Below are positions 37,248 through 46,848 of a stretch of 64,000 bases of DNA, piece after piece. A model generated the notes under the pieces. It was not told the origin of the DNA and searched no databases. It saw nothing but the letters and a program-made list of their open reading frames with translations. The DNA is from Flavobacterium glaciei (GTDB lineage Bacteria; Bacteroidota; Bacteroidia; Flavobacteriales; Flavobacteriaceae). Made by a program: the position numbers and the translations under genes. Position 1 is the stretch's first letter. Each line of letters begins with the position of its first letter. Location: contig NZ_QQBA01000003.1 in NCBI RefSeq assembly GCF_003350545.1, positions 1 through 64,000 of the forward strand, read 5' to 3'.

Positions 37248-39119
37248 ATGAAAAAATTACTTTTAGTTTCTATTTTATCCTTGAGTTTTGGAAGTCTTTT
37301 GGCTCAAAACGGCACGTATTGGCAACAGCATGTTGATTACAAAATGGATGTTTCTATGGATGTAAAAACGTACCAATACAAAGGAAAACAGGAGTTGGTT
37401 TACACTAATAATTCTCCTGATACTTTGAGAAAAGTATATTATCACTTATTTAATAATGCTTTTCAACCTGGAAGCGAAATGGATGCAAGAATCCAAAGCA
37501 TCAAAGACCCAGACGGGAGAATGGTCACTAAAATAAAAGTTGGTGATAAAGAAGTAAAAGAAAGCCGCATTAAAAATTTGAAACCAAACGAAATAGGCTA
37601 TTTACGAATTTCTAATTTCAAACAAGACGGAGCAGTTGCTAATGCAAAAGAGGTTGGGACTATTCTTGAAGTGACTTTGGCTAAGCCAATACTACCCAAT
37701 TCAAAAACTACATTTACATTAGATTTTGACGGTCAGGTTCCCATTCAGATTCGTCGTTCTGGAAGAAATAATGCCGAAGGCGTAGAATTATCAATGGCGC
37801 AATGGTATCCAAAACTTGCTGAATTTGATTTTGAAGGTTGGCATGCTGATCCGTATATAGCTAGAGAATTTCATGGCGTTTGGGGAAATTTTGACGTAAA
37901 TATTACTATTGATAAAGATTACGTTTTAGGTGGTACCGGTTATTTACAAAACAAAAACGAGATAGGTCATGGTTATCAAGACCAAGGTGTCGTTGTGTCT
38001 GTTCCAAAGAAAACAAAAACATTAACCTGGCATTTTAATGCGCCTATGGTTCATGATTTTACTTGGGCTGCTGATAAGAATTACATTCATGATATTGCCA
38101 AAGGTCCAAATGGGGTTGATATTCACTTTTTGTACAAAAACAATCCAAAATTTGTACAAAACTGGAAAGATCTGCAACCAAAAACAGTTCAGTTGATGGA
38201 AATTTATAACAAAACTGTTGGAGAGTATCCGTACAAACAATATTCTGTGATTCAAGGTGGTGATGGTGGAATGGAATATGCCATGTGCACATTAATATTA
38301 GGTCAAGGAAGTTTTGAAGGATTATTAGGAGTAACTGCTCACGAAATGGCGCACTCTTGGTTCCAGCATGTTTTGGCTTCTAATGAATCAAAACACGGAT
38401 GGATGGACGAAGGATTTACATCGTTCCTAGAAGATTTTGGACTGAATGAAATTGCCGATAAAAAAGTAGAAAACCCATTTACAGGAGCGTATGCAGGCTA
38501 TTTTTCGATGGTAAATTCAGGTAAAGAATTACCACAAGGAACACATGCGGATCGTTTTGACGAAAATAGAGTGTACAGCATTACTTCTTATAGTAAAGGA
38601 GAACTATTCTTGACACAATTGATGTATTTGATAGGCAAGGAAAATCTGATGAAAACTTTAAAAAAGTATTACAGCGATTTCAAATTCAAACATCCTACGC
38701 CAAATGATATCAAAAGATCTGCCGAAAGAATTACAGGAGCAAATCTGGATTGGTATTTGACGGATTGGACACAAACCACAAATACTATTGATTATGCAAT
38801 CAATGATGTAAAAGAAAATACAGATAAAACAACCGTTACTTTAGGGAGAATAGGCAGAATGCCAATGCCAATTGATTTATTAGTGGAGTACACAGATGGT
38901 ACAACAGAAAGTTTTTACATTCCGTTGCGAATGATGAGTTTCGAAAAAGAGAATCCAAATCCAGCTGTAAAAAGAACGGTTTTGAATGATTGGGCTTGGG
39001 CGTTTCCTACTTACGAGTTGAATATAGCTAAACCAAAATCATCCATAAAAAGTATTACCATTGACCCAAGTACTTTAATGGCTGATATTAAAAAGGAAAA
39101 TAACGTTTTTAAACAGTAG
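37248..39119 (+). CDS. M1 family metallopeptidase (aminopeptidase N-like)
   Basis: ATG 37248 gives 623 aa with signal peptide MKKLLLVSILSLSFGSLLAQ. The TTG at 37206 would lie inside the terminator hairpin and was rejected. The zinc site is HEMAHSWFQH followed by the distal Glu in GWMDEGFTSFLED. GGDGGMEYAMC corresponds to the GAMEN substrate motif, here altered to GGMEY as in some M1 members. It should remove N-terminal residues from peptides in the periplasm or outside. Confidence 0.92.
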   Translation: MKKLLLVSILSLSFGSLLAQNGTYWQQHVDYKMDVSMDVKTYQYKGKQELVYTNNSPDTLRKVYYHLFNNAFQPGSEMDARIQSIKDPDGRMVTKIKVGDKEVKESRIKNLKPNEIGYLRISNFKQDGAVANAKEVGTILEVTLAKPILPNSKTTFTLDFDGQVPIQIRRSGRNNAEGVELSMAQWYPKLAEFDFEGWHADPYIAREFHGVWGNFDVNITIDKDYVLGGTGYLQNKNEIGHGYQDQGVVVSVPKKTKTLTWHFNAPMVHDFTWAADKNYIHDIAKGPNGVDIHFLYKNNPKFVQNWKDLQPKTVQLMEIYNKTVGEYPYKQYSVIQGGDGGMEYAMCTLILGQGSFEGLLGVTAHEMAHSWFQHVLASNESKHGWMDEGFTSFLEDFGLNEIADKKVENPFTGAYAGYFSMVNSGKELPQGTHADRFDENRVYSITSYSKGELFLTQLMYLIGKENLMKTLKKYYSDFKFKHPTPNDIKRSAERITGANLDWYLTDWTQTTNTIDYAINDVKENTDKTTVTLGRIGRMPMPIDLLVEYTDGTTESFYIPLRMMSFEKENPNPAVKRTVLNDWAWAFPTYELNIAKPKSSIKSITIDPSTLMADIKKENNVFKQ

Positions 39120-39130
39120 TTAATTTTCAC

Positions 39131-39523
39131 ATGAAATTCAAATACAATGAAGCAACTGCTTCACTTGAAATTAAGGACGGTTTAAATAGCCATTTTCTTA
39201 TCATGAAATCACTTTTGATAATCACTTTTGTCAATGCAGTCTTAAACCTATCCAATGCTCAAGTTGCTTTTGGATTTATGAAATTGATTTGGTTGGTTTT
39301 AGGTATGGTAGCCGCAATAGGATTGTATCTCTATTATTTCAAAAAAACGGCTACAGAAAACATTCCCTTAAATCAAATAATAGAAATTAAGGAACGTGTT
39401 TCGTTTGGTAGAAAAAAATATTTTCTAGCGTTGAAAAACGGAAAAACAAGGGATTTGCTCGAAGTACACTCTGCATCCGATTGTAAGCAGATCAACACGA
39501 TACTCACTAAACATCAAAAATAA
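39131..39523 (+). CDS. Small membrane protein with PH-like C-terminal region
   Basis: This 130-aa protein starts 11 bp after the M1 peptidase stop, so co-transcription is likely. Two hydrophobic helices (about 22-42 and 50-69) are followed by IPLNQIIEIKERVSFGRKKYFLALKNGKTRDLL, a beta-rich stretch resembling bacterial PH domains. The function is unknown. Confidence 0.75.
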   Translation: MKFKYNEATASLEIKDGLNSHFLIMKSLLIITFVNAVLNLSNAQVAFGFMKLIWLVLGMVAAIGLYLYYFKKTATENIPLNQIIEIKERVSFGRKKYFLALKNGKTRDLLEVHSASDCKQINTILTKHQK

Positions 39524-39570
39524 CCCATTCTTTAAATGCCGCAAAACTTTCATTTTGCATATCATTTTCG

Positions 39571-39996
39571 ATGATGGGTCAATCTCAAGAAAGTGATTTG
39601 TTCAACTTTTATAAAGGTGGGAATAAGTATAAGAAACCTGTGAGATATGTCCTTTTTGATAGCTCTGTAGGAGATAGTAAAAAAGAAGTTGATAATAAAA
39701 CCTATTTTTATATGGGAGGAGAAACTTTTATTTTTGATGCTAAAATCAATAAAATGGATACTTGCTTAGTTGACAAGTCTAAATTCACCTTCGATAAATC
39801 AGAAGATTTACAACAAAAAGCGTATCAGTTTTACAAGGAAAAAAAGCAAATGGAGGAAAGAAAAATGAAGTTAAAAAATCCAATACCGTATCCGGTAACT
39901 GATTTTAGTCCATACTTTAAAATTTATGTATTAGAAAAAACGCATAAAAACACGTTATTAAAATATGAAGTAGATTGGATATATTATACTTTTTGA
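39571..39996 (+). pseudogene. Probably 5'-truncated gene for a secreted protein
   Basis: The open frame from ATG 39571 encodes 141 aa (ESDLFNFYKGG... to ...VDWIYYTF) of no family that I recognise. In-frame codons directly upstream read KLSFCISFS before MMGQSQ, which looks like the end of a signal peptide, yet no start codon precedes them. The 5' part of the signal seems to be lost next to a hairpin-like remnant (GCCGCAAAAC...). It could still be expressed from 39571 as a cytoplasmic protein, so pseudogene status is likely but unproven. Confidence 0.55.
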
Positions 39997-40319
39997 AACT
40001 TAACATTGTCAAGAATTTTAATGCCCCCCGCTGGTGCTGGTGGAATGTCATTAAGTTAAGAGTTTATTTGTCATTCCGACGAAGGAGGAACCTCTGTTTG
40101 TTGCTCACGTTTGTTGCCATTCCTCCTTCGTCGGAAGGACAAAATCATGGCGATTATTCCTTAACTTAATAACATTGGGCGCTGGCGTCCCGCTCGTGAT
40201 AATTGCTGACTAGCACTATTATTTTAGTTTGTGCTACTACGTATTTTTTTATAAGTATATTACAATTTAGTTTATGTTCACTAGCGGGACGATCGCGCAG
40301 TAGGAATAATTAAAAATTT
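39997..40319. other. Gene-free accessory gap with palindromic element
   Basis: This gap holds a MITE-like element (40050-40170), followed by GGCGCTGGCGTCCCGCTCGTG and, 110 bp on, the partly complementary CACTAGCGGGACGATCGCGC. The latter pair resembles cassette-border elements of other flavobacteria. No gene was found. Confidence 0.5.
40050..40170. mobile_element. MITE-like palindromic element
   Basis: Terminal inverted repeats ATTAAGTTAAG (40050-40060) and CTTAACTTAAT (40160-40170) enclose a second inverted pair, TTCCGACGAAGGAGGAA (40074-40090) and TTCCTCCTTCGTCGGAA (40120-40136). There is no coding capacity. The structure fits a non-autonomous palindromic element or large REP-type repeat. 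Confidence 0.6.
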
Positions 40320-40772
40320 ATGAAAAAAACACTTCTAATGGTATTGTTAATTGCAATATCAATTCTAGCATTTTATTGTAATTCGCAAAGAGATGAAAAT
40401 GTAGTAAAGAATTTTGCTTTCGAACTTGTTGATGAATCCATACCTTTAGAGCAAGTTTTGAAAAAGAGAATTAACTATTCTGAAAAACAAAAGGATCTTT
40501 GTCTGTTTTTCTTAAAAACAGTCCGAGAGGAGTATAATAAAAATCCCGAAAAAATAGAAGTAAAGCAATCGAGGGACAATAATGCATCTATGAAAGGTGA
40601 TACAATTAAATTGAACACGGATGAACATTTATTATATGTGCAGTTTAATAAATCATTGACATTGCCATTCATACTAAACAAAAAATCAGAAATAATTATC
40701 TTATTCAACCTTACAAAAGGTGGAGGAGGTAATTTAAATAACTCTCGATCTGATGAAAGAATACTTAAATGA
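40320..40772 (+). CDS. Hypothetical lipoprotein
   Basis: This 150-aa protein has a hydrophobic signal (MKKTLLMVLLIAISILAFYC) with a lipobox-like end at Cys20. I do not recognise the family. The mature part is charged and Asn/Lys-rich, with QFNKSLTLPFILNKKSEIIILFNLTKGGGG near the end. It belongs to a patch of small AT-rich accessory genes (39.5-41.6 kb) that have no known partners. Confidence 0.65.
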   Translation: MKKTLLMVLLIAISILAFYCNSQRDENVVKNFAFELVDESIPLEQVLKKRINYSEKQKDLCLFFLKTVREEYNKNPEKIEVKQSRDNNASMKGDTIKLNTDEHLLYVQFNKSLTLPFILNKKSEIIILFNLTKGGGGNLNNSRSDERILK

Positions 40773-40801
40773 TTTTTTAAGTATAAATTAGAATTCAAAA
40801 A

Positions 40802-41086
40802 ATGCCAAAAAACATCAATTTTGCGGATTTAGTCATTTAATTTGCTAAAACACAAGATTTAAATTCGGCGCATCATGAAGAATTTGTTCGTAAGTTTAGT
40901 TCGGATATTTCTATATCATTGCAAGAATATGGTATTTCTAAAGGATATAATTTGACAAAGCAATTTTACGATGATATGTTTTGGGCTGGGTTATATAAAA
41001 CAGCAGCATTTGAAAAATTTGATAATGCAATAAAAGAAAGGATAATCAATGTTATCGCTCATGAAGCAATTGGAAAAATTTTTTAA
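40802..41086 (+). pseudogene. Short gene interrupted by an in-frame TAA
   Basis: From ATG 40802 the frame reads MPKNINFADLVI, a TAA at 40838-40840, then FAKTQDLNSAHHEEFVRKF and onward for about 80 residues to ...IINVIAHEAIGKIF. The downstream part is a convincing helical protein sequence. One stop mutation in an otherwise open 95-codon frame suggests a recently inactivated gene. The family is unknown. Restart from an internal non-ATG codon cannot be excluded. Confidence 0.55.
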
Positions 41087-41127
41087 CAACGATAGTGTAA
41101 TTCAAAATGGAACAAAAATAATTTATA

Positions 41128-41559
41128 ATGAATAAATTAATTAAAATAAATAAGTATTTACTTGTATTACTGTGTACAATTATATTTAGCTGCGATGTTA
41201 AAAAGAAGCTCCCAACTTACAATGATTCTTTTTATACAATTGCATTACATAAAAGGCACACAAAATCAAATAATAATAATGTTACGATTAATGTAAAGGC
41301 ATTAAACGGCAAACCTTTAAGCAATTTGACTTATTGGATTAAAAGAGATTGTGAAAATATCCGTATTGATAATGCCAGCACTTATAGTCTAAAAGTCGAT
41401 TATGAATTGTTAAGAATGGAGGTAACAGGTTTTGGCTACAGAACAATTGAAATTAAGCCAATAAAACTTAACCCAAATGATTCAATTGTTTTTGATTTCT
41501 ATATGGTGCAAGATGATAGGCCATTGTTAGAATGCATTACAAAAGCTGTAAAAAATTAG
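41128..41559 (+). CDS. Hypothetical lipoprotein with carboxypeptidase-regulatory-like fold
   Basis: This 143-aa lipoprotein (FSC, Cys22) has mature sequence with VTINVKALNGKPLSNLTYWIKR and KVDYELLRMEVTGFGYRTIEIKPIKLNPND. These resemble the beta-sandwich segments of carboxypeptidase regulatory-like domains, in which a loop presents a modified side chain. No partner protein is encoded nearby. It is the last gene of the small accessory patch. Confidence 0.65.
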   Translation: MNKLIKINKYLLVLLCTIIFSCDVKKKLPTYNDSFYTIALHKRHTKSNNNNVTINVKALNGKPLSNLTYWIKRDCENIRIDNASTYSLKVDYELLRMEVTGFGYRTIEIKPIKLNPNDSIVFDFYMVQDDRPLLECITKAVKN

Positions 41560-41625
41560 ATGGTTATTTTCAAAAAACAATGTATTGAATTTAAATGATT
41601 TCAAATTTTACCATTTCAAAAAATA

Positions 41626-41657
41626 CCGCAAAACATCGATTTTGCGGCATTTTTTTA
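41626..41657. terminator. Bidirectional terminator
   Basis: CCGCAAAA and TTTTGCGG pair across CATCGA, with A-rich and T-rich flanks, between the convergent lipoprotein and dehydrogenase genes. Partial relatives of this hairpin occur at 39536-39560 and 40802-40826. Confidence 0.75.
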
Positions 41658-41659
41658 TT

Positions 41660-42607
41660 CTAAATATTGTACTTCAAATGCTCCAGCATATCTGTAGTCA
41701 TCGTCTCCAAATCAAATTCATGTTTCCATCCCCAATCTTTTCTGGCTTCAGCATCATCAATACTTGCAGGCCAACTGTCAGCTATTTTTTGACGGAAGTC
41801 AGGCTCATAAGTGATGGTAAATTCAGGAATGTGTTTCTTGATTTCGGCAGCAATCTCCGTTGGCGTAAAGCTCATGGCGGCTAAGTTGTACGAAGAGTGA
41901 ATTTTTATTTGGTCAGCCGGCGCTTGCATAATTTGGATGGTCGCAGCAATCGCATCGTCCATATACATCATCGGCATTTTAGTTTCTGAGGATAAAAAAC
42001 ATTCGTATTTTTTGTCGGAAAGTGCTTTGTGAAAAATATCTACCGCATAATCTGTAGTTCCACCACCAGGAGGAGATGACCAGCTGATTAAACCCGGATA
42101 ACGGATGCTTCTTACATCTACACCAAAGATATTGTGGTAGTATTCACACCATCTTTCGCCCGCTTGTTTGCTGATTCCGTACACCGTTGAAGGTTCCATA
42201 ATCGTGTATTGTGGCGTGTTCTCTTTAGGAGTTGTTGGTCCAAAAACGGCAATACTCGAAGGCCAGAATATTTTTTTTATTTTTCCGGCTTTCGCCAAAT
42301 TCAAAACGTGAAACAACGAATTCATATTTAAATCCCAAGCAAATGCAGGATTTTTTTCCGCTGTTGCCGATAACAATGCAGCCATCAAATATACTTCGTC
42401 AATTTGGTGTACTTCGACCAAATGTTCAATTTGATTGAAATCTAAAGCGTTTACCACTTCAAATGGACCAGAATTTACCACTTCAATATTTAACTTTCGG
42501 ATATCAGAAGCGATTACATTTTCAGTTCCGTATAATTTTCGTAGTTTCTGTGTAAGCTCTGTACCTATTTGGCCACAAGCGCCAATAATCAATATTTTTG
42601 TACTCAT
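41660..42607 (-). CDS. tdh: L-threonine 3-dehydrogenase, SDR (epimerase-like) type
   Basis: This 315-aa NAD-dependent extended short-chain dehydrogenase has nucleotide-binding GACGQIGTEL near the N-terminus and catalytic YGISK (Tyr and Lys). SIRYPGLISW and MMYMDDAIAATI are typical of the Flavobacterium frigidimaris-type threonine dehydrogenase rather than of sugar epimerases. It oxidises threonine to 2-amino-3-ketobutyrate. No kbl gene lies in the neighbourhood. The N-terminus has no signal, so it is cytoplasmic. Confidence 0.88.
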   Translation of the reverse strand: MSTKILIIGACGQIGTELTQKLRKLYGTENVIASDIRKLNIEVVNSGPFEVVNALDFNQIEHLVEVHQIDEVYLMAALLSATAEKNPAFAWDLNMNSLFHVLNLAKAGKIKKIFWPSSIAVFGPTTPKENTPQYTIMEPSTVYGISKQAGERWCEYYHNIFGVDVRSIRYPGLISWSSPPGGGTTDYAVDIFHKALSDKKYECFLSSETKMPMMYMDDAIAATIQIMQAPADQIKIHSSYNLAAMSFTPTEIAAEIKKHIPEFTITYEPDFRQKIADSWPASIDDAEARKDWGWKHEFDLETMTTDMLEHLKYNI

Positions 42608-42627
42608 TTTTGTCTGTTTTGAAAAAA

Positions 42628-42635
42628 CAAAGATA
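42628..42635 (-). promoter_or_regulatory. -7 promoter box of tdh
   Basis: TATCTTTG on the minus strand, 21 bp before the tdh start, matches the Bacteroidetes -7 consensus. Confidence 0.55.
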
Positions 42636-42805
42636 ACGTTTTCGTAAATAACATAACTTTGATGAAAATGATTATTAAATTCTTAAAATAACATTTATAA
42701 ATAGGCTGAATTTCTTAATTTATCATGTTTTTAGATATAAAAATCAGTGAAGCAATATTAGATTGTTATTCCAATGCTGGAATTCATTATTGTAAATTTA
42801 CTTTG

Positions 42806-42813
42806 TAACTTTG
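42806..42813 (+). promoter_or_regulatory. -7 promoter box of the lipoprotein-mfd unit
   Basis: TAACTTTG lies only 7 bp before ATG 42821, so transcription would start near 42820. This favours ATG 42833 as the translation start. Confidence 0.5.
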
Positions 42814-42832
42814 TGCTTTAATGAAATTAAAA

Positions 42833-43438
42833 ATGAAATACAATTTAGCCGTGTGCTTTTCGCTGATTTTCCTTTTGTTATCCTGTAAAAATGACAATGA
42901 AAAACGCATTGTGGAAAACAAAAAAGAGATTCAAAAAAGAGAAGTCATATTATCAAACATACAAAAAGGGTGGGTTTTCTATGACACACCAGTGACTGAG
43001 GCTGCTGAAAAAAGTATCGCATCATGGAACGAATGGCGTATGATCTTGGCTGAATTAGCACAAAAGCCTAAAAAAACGATTCCAGCTTTTCAGCAAAAAT
43101 CAAAAGCAATTTCTAAAAAAGCAATGGCTTTGAACGATAATATTCCTTACGATTACAATAAACCTCAAATAAAAAGTAGGATTTCTACTTTGATTACTAA
43201 AGTACGATTGTTGGATTTATTTATTCATTTGGATAACATTCCAGATAAAAAAGTGACCAAATTAGTCGCGGAAATAAACCTTGAATTAGTCTCTCTCCAA
43301 AGGCAAATGGACAAAATCGTTGAGAAAAGTAAAATTCCAATTGAAGAAGGTGAATCTGAATTAAGGAGAATGATGGACACCGCAAGAGCCATTCCCAATA
43401 CACCAGTTATAGATCCAAATATCCCACGCGTTGAGTAA
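42833..43438 (+). CDS. Hypothetical lipoprotein upstream of mfd
   Basis: ATG 42833 gives 201 aa with signal MKYNLAVCFSLIFLLLSC, where LLLSC is the lipobox. The earlier ATG at 42821 is unlikely, because the -7 box is too close. The mature protein is helical and charged, with no recognised domain; SWNEWRMILAELAQKPKKT and a C-terminal Pro-rich tail stand out. The stop overlaps the mfd start by 8 bp, so the two are translationally close, though a functional link is not evident. Confidence 0.78.
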   Translation: MKYNLAVCFSLIFLLLSCKNDNEKRIVENKKEIQKREVILSNIQKGWVFYDTPVTEAAEKSIASWNEWRMILAELAQKPKKTIPAFQQKSKAISKKAMALNDNIPYDYNKPQIKSRISTLITKVRLLDLFIHLDNIPDKKVTKLVAEINLELVSLQRQMDKIVEKSKIPIEEGESELRRMMDTARAIPNTPVIDPNIPRVE

Positions 43439-46400
43439 AAAAGTCTTATTTCATACCTACGATAATTCACCAAAAACCCAGCAAATTGTTGCTCGATTAT
43501 TAGAAAACAATCAAGTAAAAATGCAGTTGTCGGGACTTTTGGGTTCTGCAGTTTCGTTTATAATTCGTTCTGTTTTTAAACAATCAGAGCTTCCTTTTTT
43601 AGTTGTTTTAAACAATAAAGAAGAAGCTGCTTATTATTTGAATGATTTGGAACAAATGATTGGCGATCAAGATGTTTTGTTTTATCCAGGTTCATTTCGT
43701 CGTCCGTATCAAATTGAGGAAACAGATAACGCGAATGTTTTACTTCGTGCTGAGGTTTTAAACCGAATCAATTCCCGAAAGAAACCCGCCGTTATTGTCA
43801 CGTATCCCGAAGCATTATTCGAGAAAGTAGTGACTAGAAAAGAATTGGATAAAAACACGTTGAAAGTAGCTGTTGGGGATAAGATTTCCATCGACTTTAT
43901 CAATGAAGTTTTATTCGAATACGAGTTCAAAAGAGTTGATTTTATTACAGAACCAGGAGAATTTTCGGTTCGTGGAGGAATCGTGGATGTTTTTTCATTT
44001 TCGAATGATAATCCGTACCGAATCGAGTTTTTTGGGGACGAAGTAGAGAGCATCCGTACGTTTGATGTTGCGACCCAATTGTCTATTGAAACACAAAAGA
44101 AAATCACGATAATCCCAAATGTGGAAAACAAAGTTTTTCAGGAAAACCGAGAAAGCTTCTTGGATTATATTTCGCAGAAAACGGTAATTTTCATTCAGAA
44201 CACTGAAGATTTTTTAGCACAATTAGACAAACAATTTGGCAAAGCCGAAGAAGCTTTTGCAAAATTATCGCAGGAAATAAAACGTTCTACGCCAGAACAA
44301 TTGTTTTTGAATCAAGCGGAATTTATAAAAAGAGCGTTGGATTTTTCGATTGTTGAATTGAGTTCAAAAGCTATTTTTAGAACCGCAAAAAAATTCGAAT
44401 TTCACATTCAGCCTCAACCGTCGTTCAACAAACAATTTGATTTGTTGCTGAATAATCTTAATGAAAATCATTTTAACGGCTACAAGAATTATTTGTTTTG
44501 TTCGAATGATGCCCAAGCCAAACGATTTCATGATATTTTTGAAACGTTGGACGAAGCGAATTCTGAGAATATCCGAAAGCAATACCACACCGTTGTTTTG
44601 CCTTTGTACCAAGGATTTATTGATGAAGAAAATCAAATAACCTGTTACACCGACCACCAGATTTTTGAACGCTATCATAAATTCAGTATCAAAAATGGCT
44701 ATTCGAAAAAACAAAACATTACTTTAAAAGAACTCACGACACTATCGGTTGGGGATTATGTGACGCACATTGATCATGGAATCGGACGTTTTGGAGGATT
44801 ACAAAAAATACAAGTTGAAGGCAAAACACAAGAAGCCATTAAACTTGTTTATGCCGATAATGATATTGTGTATGTGAGTATTCACTCGTTGCACAAAATT
44901 TCTAAATACAACGGAAAAGACGGAACGCCACCCAAAATATACAAATTGGGTTCGAATGCCTGGAAGATTTTAAAACAAAAAACTAAGGCACGCGTCAAAC
45001 ATATTGCATTCAATTTGATTCAATTGTATGCCAAAAGAAGACTGGAAAAAGGATTCCAGTTTGCGCCCGACAGTTATTTGCAAAACGAACTGGAAAGCTC
45101 TTTCATTTATGAAGATACGCCGGATCAAACTAAATCTACAGCTGAGGTAAAAGCCGATATGGAAAGCGACCGACCAATGGATCGATTGGTTTGTGGAGAT
45201 GTTGGTTTTGGTAAAACCGAAGTTGCCATTCGTGCGGCTTTCAAAGCAGTCGATAATAGCAAACAAGTGGCGATATTAGTTCCTACGACTATTTTGGCCT
45301 ACCAACATTATAGAACTTTTACCGAACGATTGAAAGACATGCCGGTTTCTGTGGGGTATTTAAACCGTTTTAGAACCGCCAAACAGAAAGCAGAAACACT
45401 AAAACAATTGGCGGAAGGAAAACTGGACATTGTGATTGGAACACATCAATTAGTTAACAAAAATGTAGTTTTCAAAGACCTTGGATTGTTGATTGTAGAT
45501 GAGGAACAAAAATTTGGTGTCAACGTAAAAGACAAACTAAAAACCATTGCGGCGAATGTGGACACGCTAACTTTAACGGCAACGCCAATTCCGAGAACTT
45601 TACAGTTTTCATTGATGGCAGCGCGTGATTTATCCGTGATTACAACGCCTCCGCCAAACAGATATCCTATTGAGACCAATGTAGTTGGTTTTAGTGAAGA
45701 GTTGATTCGGGATGCGATTTCGTATGAAATTCAGCGTAACGGACAGGTTTTCTTCATTAATAACCGAATAGAAAACATCAAGGAAGTAGCCGGAATGATT
45801 CAGCGTTTGGTACCCAATGCAAGAGTTGGAATTGGTCACGGCCAAATGGATGGAAAAAAACTCGAGGAATTGATGTTGGCTTTCATGAATGGAGAATTTG
45901 ATGTTTTGGTGGCAACAACCATTATCGAAAGCGGATTAGATGTTCCTAATGCGAATACGATTTTCATCAACAATGCGAATAATTTCGGATTGTCAGATTT
46001 GCATCAAATGCGCGGTCGAGTAGGGCGTAGCAACAAGAAAGCATTCTGTTATTTTATTTGTCCGCCTTATTCAGCCATGACCGATGACGCCAGAAAGAGA
46101 ATTCAAGCTTTGGAACAGTTTAGCGAATTGGGAAGCGGATTTAATATTGCAATGAAAGATTTAGAGATTCGTGGAGCGGGAGATTTATTAGGCGGTGAGC
46201 AAAGTGGTTTCATCAACGAAATTGGTTTTGATACGTATCAAAAAATCATGAATGAGGCTATTGATGAGTTGAAAGAAAATGAATTCAAGGATTTGTATCC
46301 AGAGGAAAACAATTTGGAAACCAAAGAGTACGTCAAAGACTTACAAATCGATACTGATTTTGAGTTGTTGTTTTCAGATGAATATATCAATAATGTTTCG

Positions 46401-46799
46401 GAGCGATTGAGTTTGTATAATGAATTAGGTGCTGTGAAAAATGAAGAAGAATTGATCGTTTTCCAAAATAAATTGATTGACCGTTTTGGTCCAATGCCAC
46501 CTCGAGCCAAAGCTTTGATGAATAGTATTCGAATCAAATGGATTGCAACCCGTATTGGAATCGAAAAATTAGTGATGAAGCAAGGCAAGATGATTGGGTA
46601 TTTCATTTCAGATCAACAATCCGATTATTATCAATCGAAACGTTTTCAAGATGTGTTACAGTTTGTGCAAAAACACAGTTCTATTTGTAAAATGAAAGAG
46701 AAACAAACGCCAGCTGGCTTGCGGCTTTTGTTGACTTTTGATAATGTGAAGAATACTAGAACTGCTTTGGAATTGATGGAGAAGTTGGGTGGGGAATAA
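43431..46799 (+). CDS. mfd: Transcription-repair coupling factor Mfd
   Basis: This SF2 DNA translocase of 1122 aa displaces stalled RNA polymerase and recruits UvrA. The UvrB-like N-terminal part includes GEFSVRGGIVDVFSF. The RNA polymerase interaction domain begins near VGDYVTHIDHGIGRFGG. The helicase core has Walker A GDVGFGKTEVA, Walker B LLIVDEEQKFG, TATPIPRTL and QMRGRVGRS, and the TRCF C-terminal domain follows. The start is TTG, overlapping the upstream lipoprotein gene. Confidence 0.97.
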   Translation: MSKKVLFHTYDNSPKTQQIVARLLENNQVKMQLSGLLGSAVSFIIRSVFKQSELPFLVVLNNKEEAAYYLNDLEQMIGDQDVLFYPGSFRRPYQIEETDNANVLLRAEVLNRINSRKKPAVIVTYPEALFEKVVTRKELDKNTLKVAVGDKISIDFINEVLFEYEFKRVDFITEPGEFSVRGGIVDVFSFSNDNPYRIEFFGDEVESIRTFDVATQLSIETQKKITIIPNVENKVFQENRESFLDYISQKTVIFIQNTEDFLAQLDKQFGKAEEAFAKLSQEIKRSTPEQLFLNQAEFIKRALDFSIVELSSKAIFRTAKKFEFHIQPQPSFNKQFDLLLNNLNENHFNGYKNYLFCSNDAQAKRFHDIFETLDEANSENIRKQYHTVVLPLYQGFIDEENQITCYTDHQIFERYHKFSIKNGYSKKQNITLKELTTLSVGDYVTHIDHGIGRFGGLQKIQVEGKTQEAIKLVYADNDIVYVSIHSLHKISKYNGKDGTPPKIYKLGSNAWKILKQKTKARVKHIAFNLIQLYAKRRLEKGFQFAPDSYLQNELESSFIYEDTPDQTKSTAEVKADMESDRPMDRLVCGDVGFGKTEVAIRAAFKAVDNSKQVAILVPTTILAYQHYRTFTERLKDMPVSVGYLNRFRTAKQKAETLKQLAEGKLDIVIGTHQLVNKNVVFKDLGLLIVDEEQKFGVNVKDKLKTIAANVDTLTLTATPIPRTLQFSLMAARDLSVITTPPPNRYPIETNVVGFSEELIRDAISYEIQRNGQVFFINNRIENIKEVAGMIQRLVPNARVGIGHGQMDGKKLEELMLAFMNGEFDVLVATTIIESGLDVPNANTIFINNANNFGLSDLHQMRGRVGRSNKKAFCYFICPPYSAMTDDARKRIQALEQFSELGSGFNIAMKDLEIRGAGDLLGGEQSGFINEIGFDTYQKIMNEAIDELKENEFKDLYPEENNLETKEYVKDLQIDTDFELLFSDEYINNVSERLSLYNELGAVKNEEELIVFQNKLIDRFGPMPPRAKALMNSIRIKWIATRIGIEKLVMKQGKMIGYFISDQQSDYYQSKRFQDVLQFVQKHSSICKMKEKQTPAGLRLLLTFDNVKNTRTALELMEKLGGE

Positions 46800-46808
46800 G
46801 GTATTTTT

Positions 46809-46841
46809 AAAGCTTCCAGCCTTTTGAAGGCTTCAAGCTTT
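46809..46841. repeat. REP hairpin, left copy
   Basis: AAAGCTTCCAGCCTT and AAGGCTTCAAGCTTT pair across TTG with two mismatches. The first 23 bases are identical to the right copy at 47493-47525, and the two bracket the transposase gene. Confidence 0.8.
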
Positions 46842-46848
46842 TATAAAC

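Noticed and set aside
40802-40826. A hairpin terminator like the one at 41626
   Set aside because: The pairing is broken by several mismatches, and the bases also read as the start of an interrupted gene.
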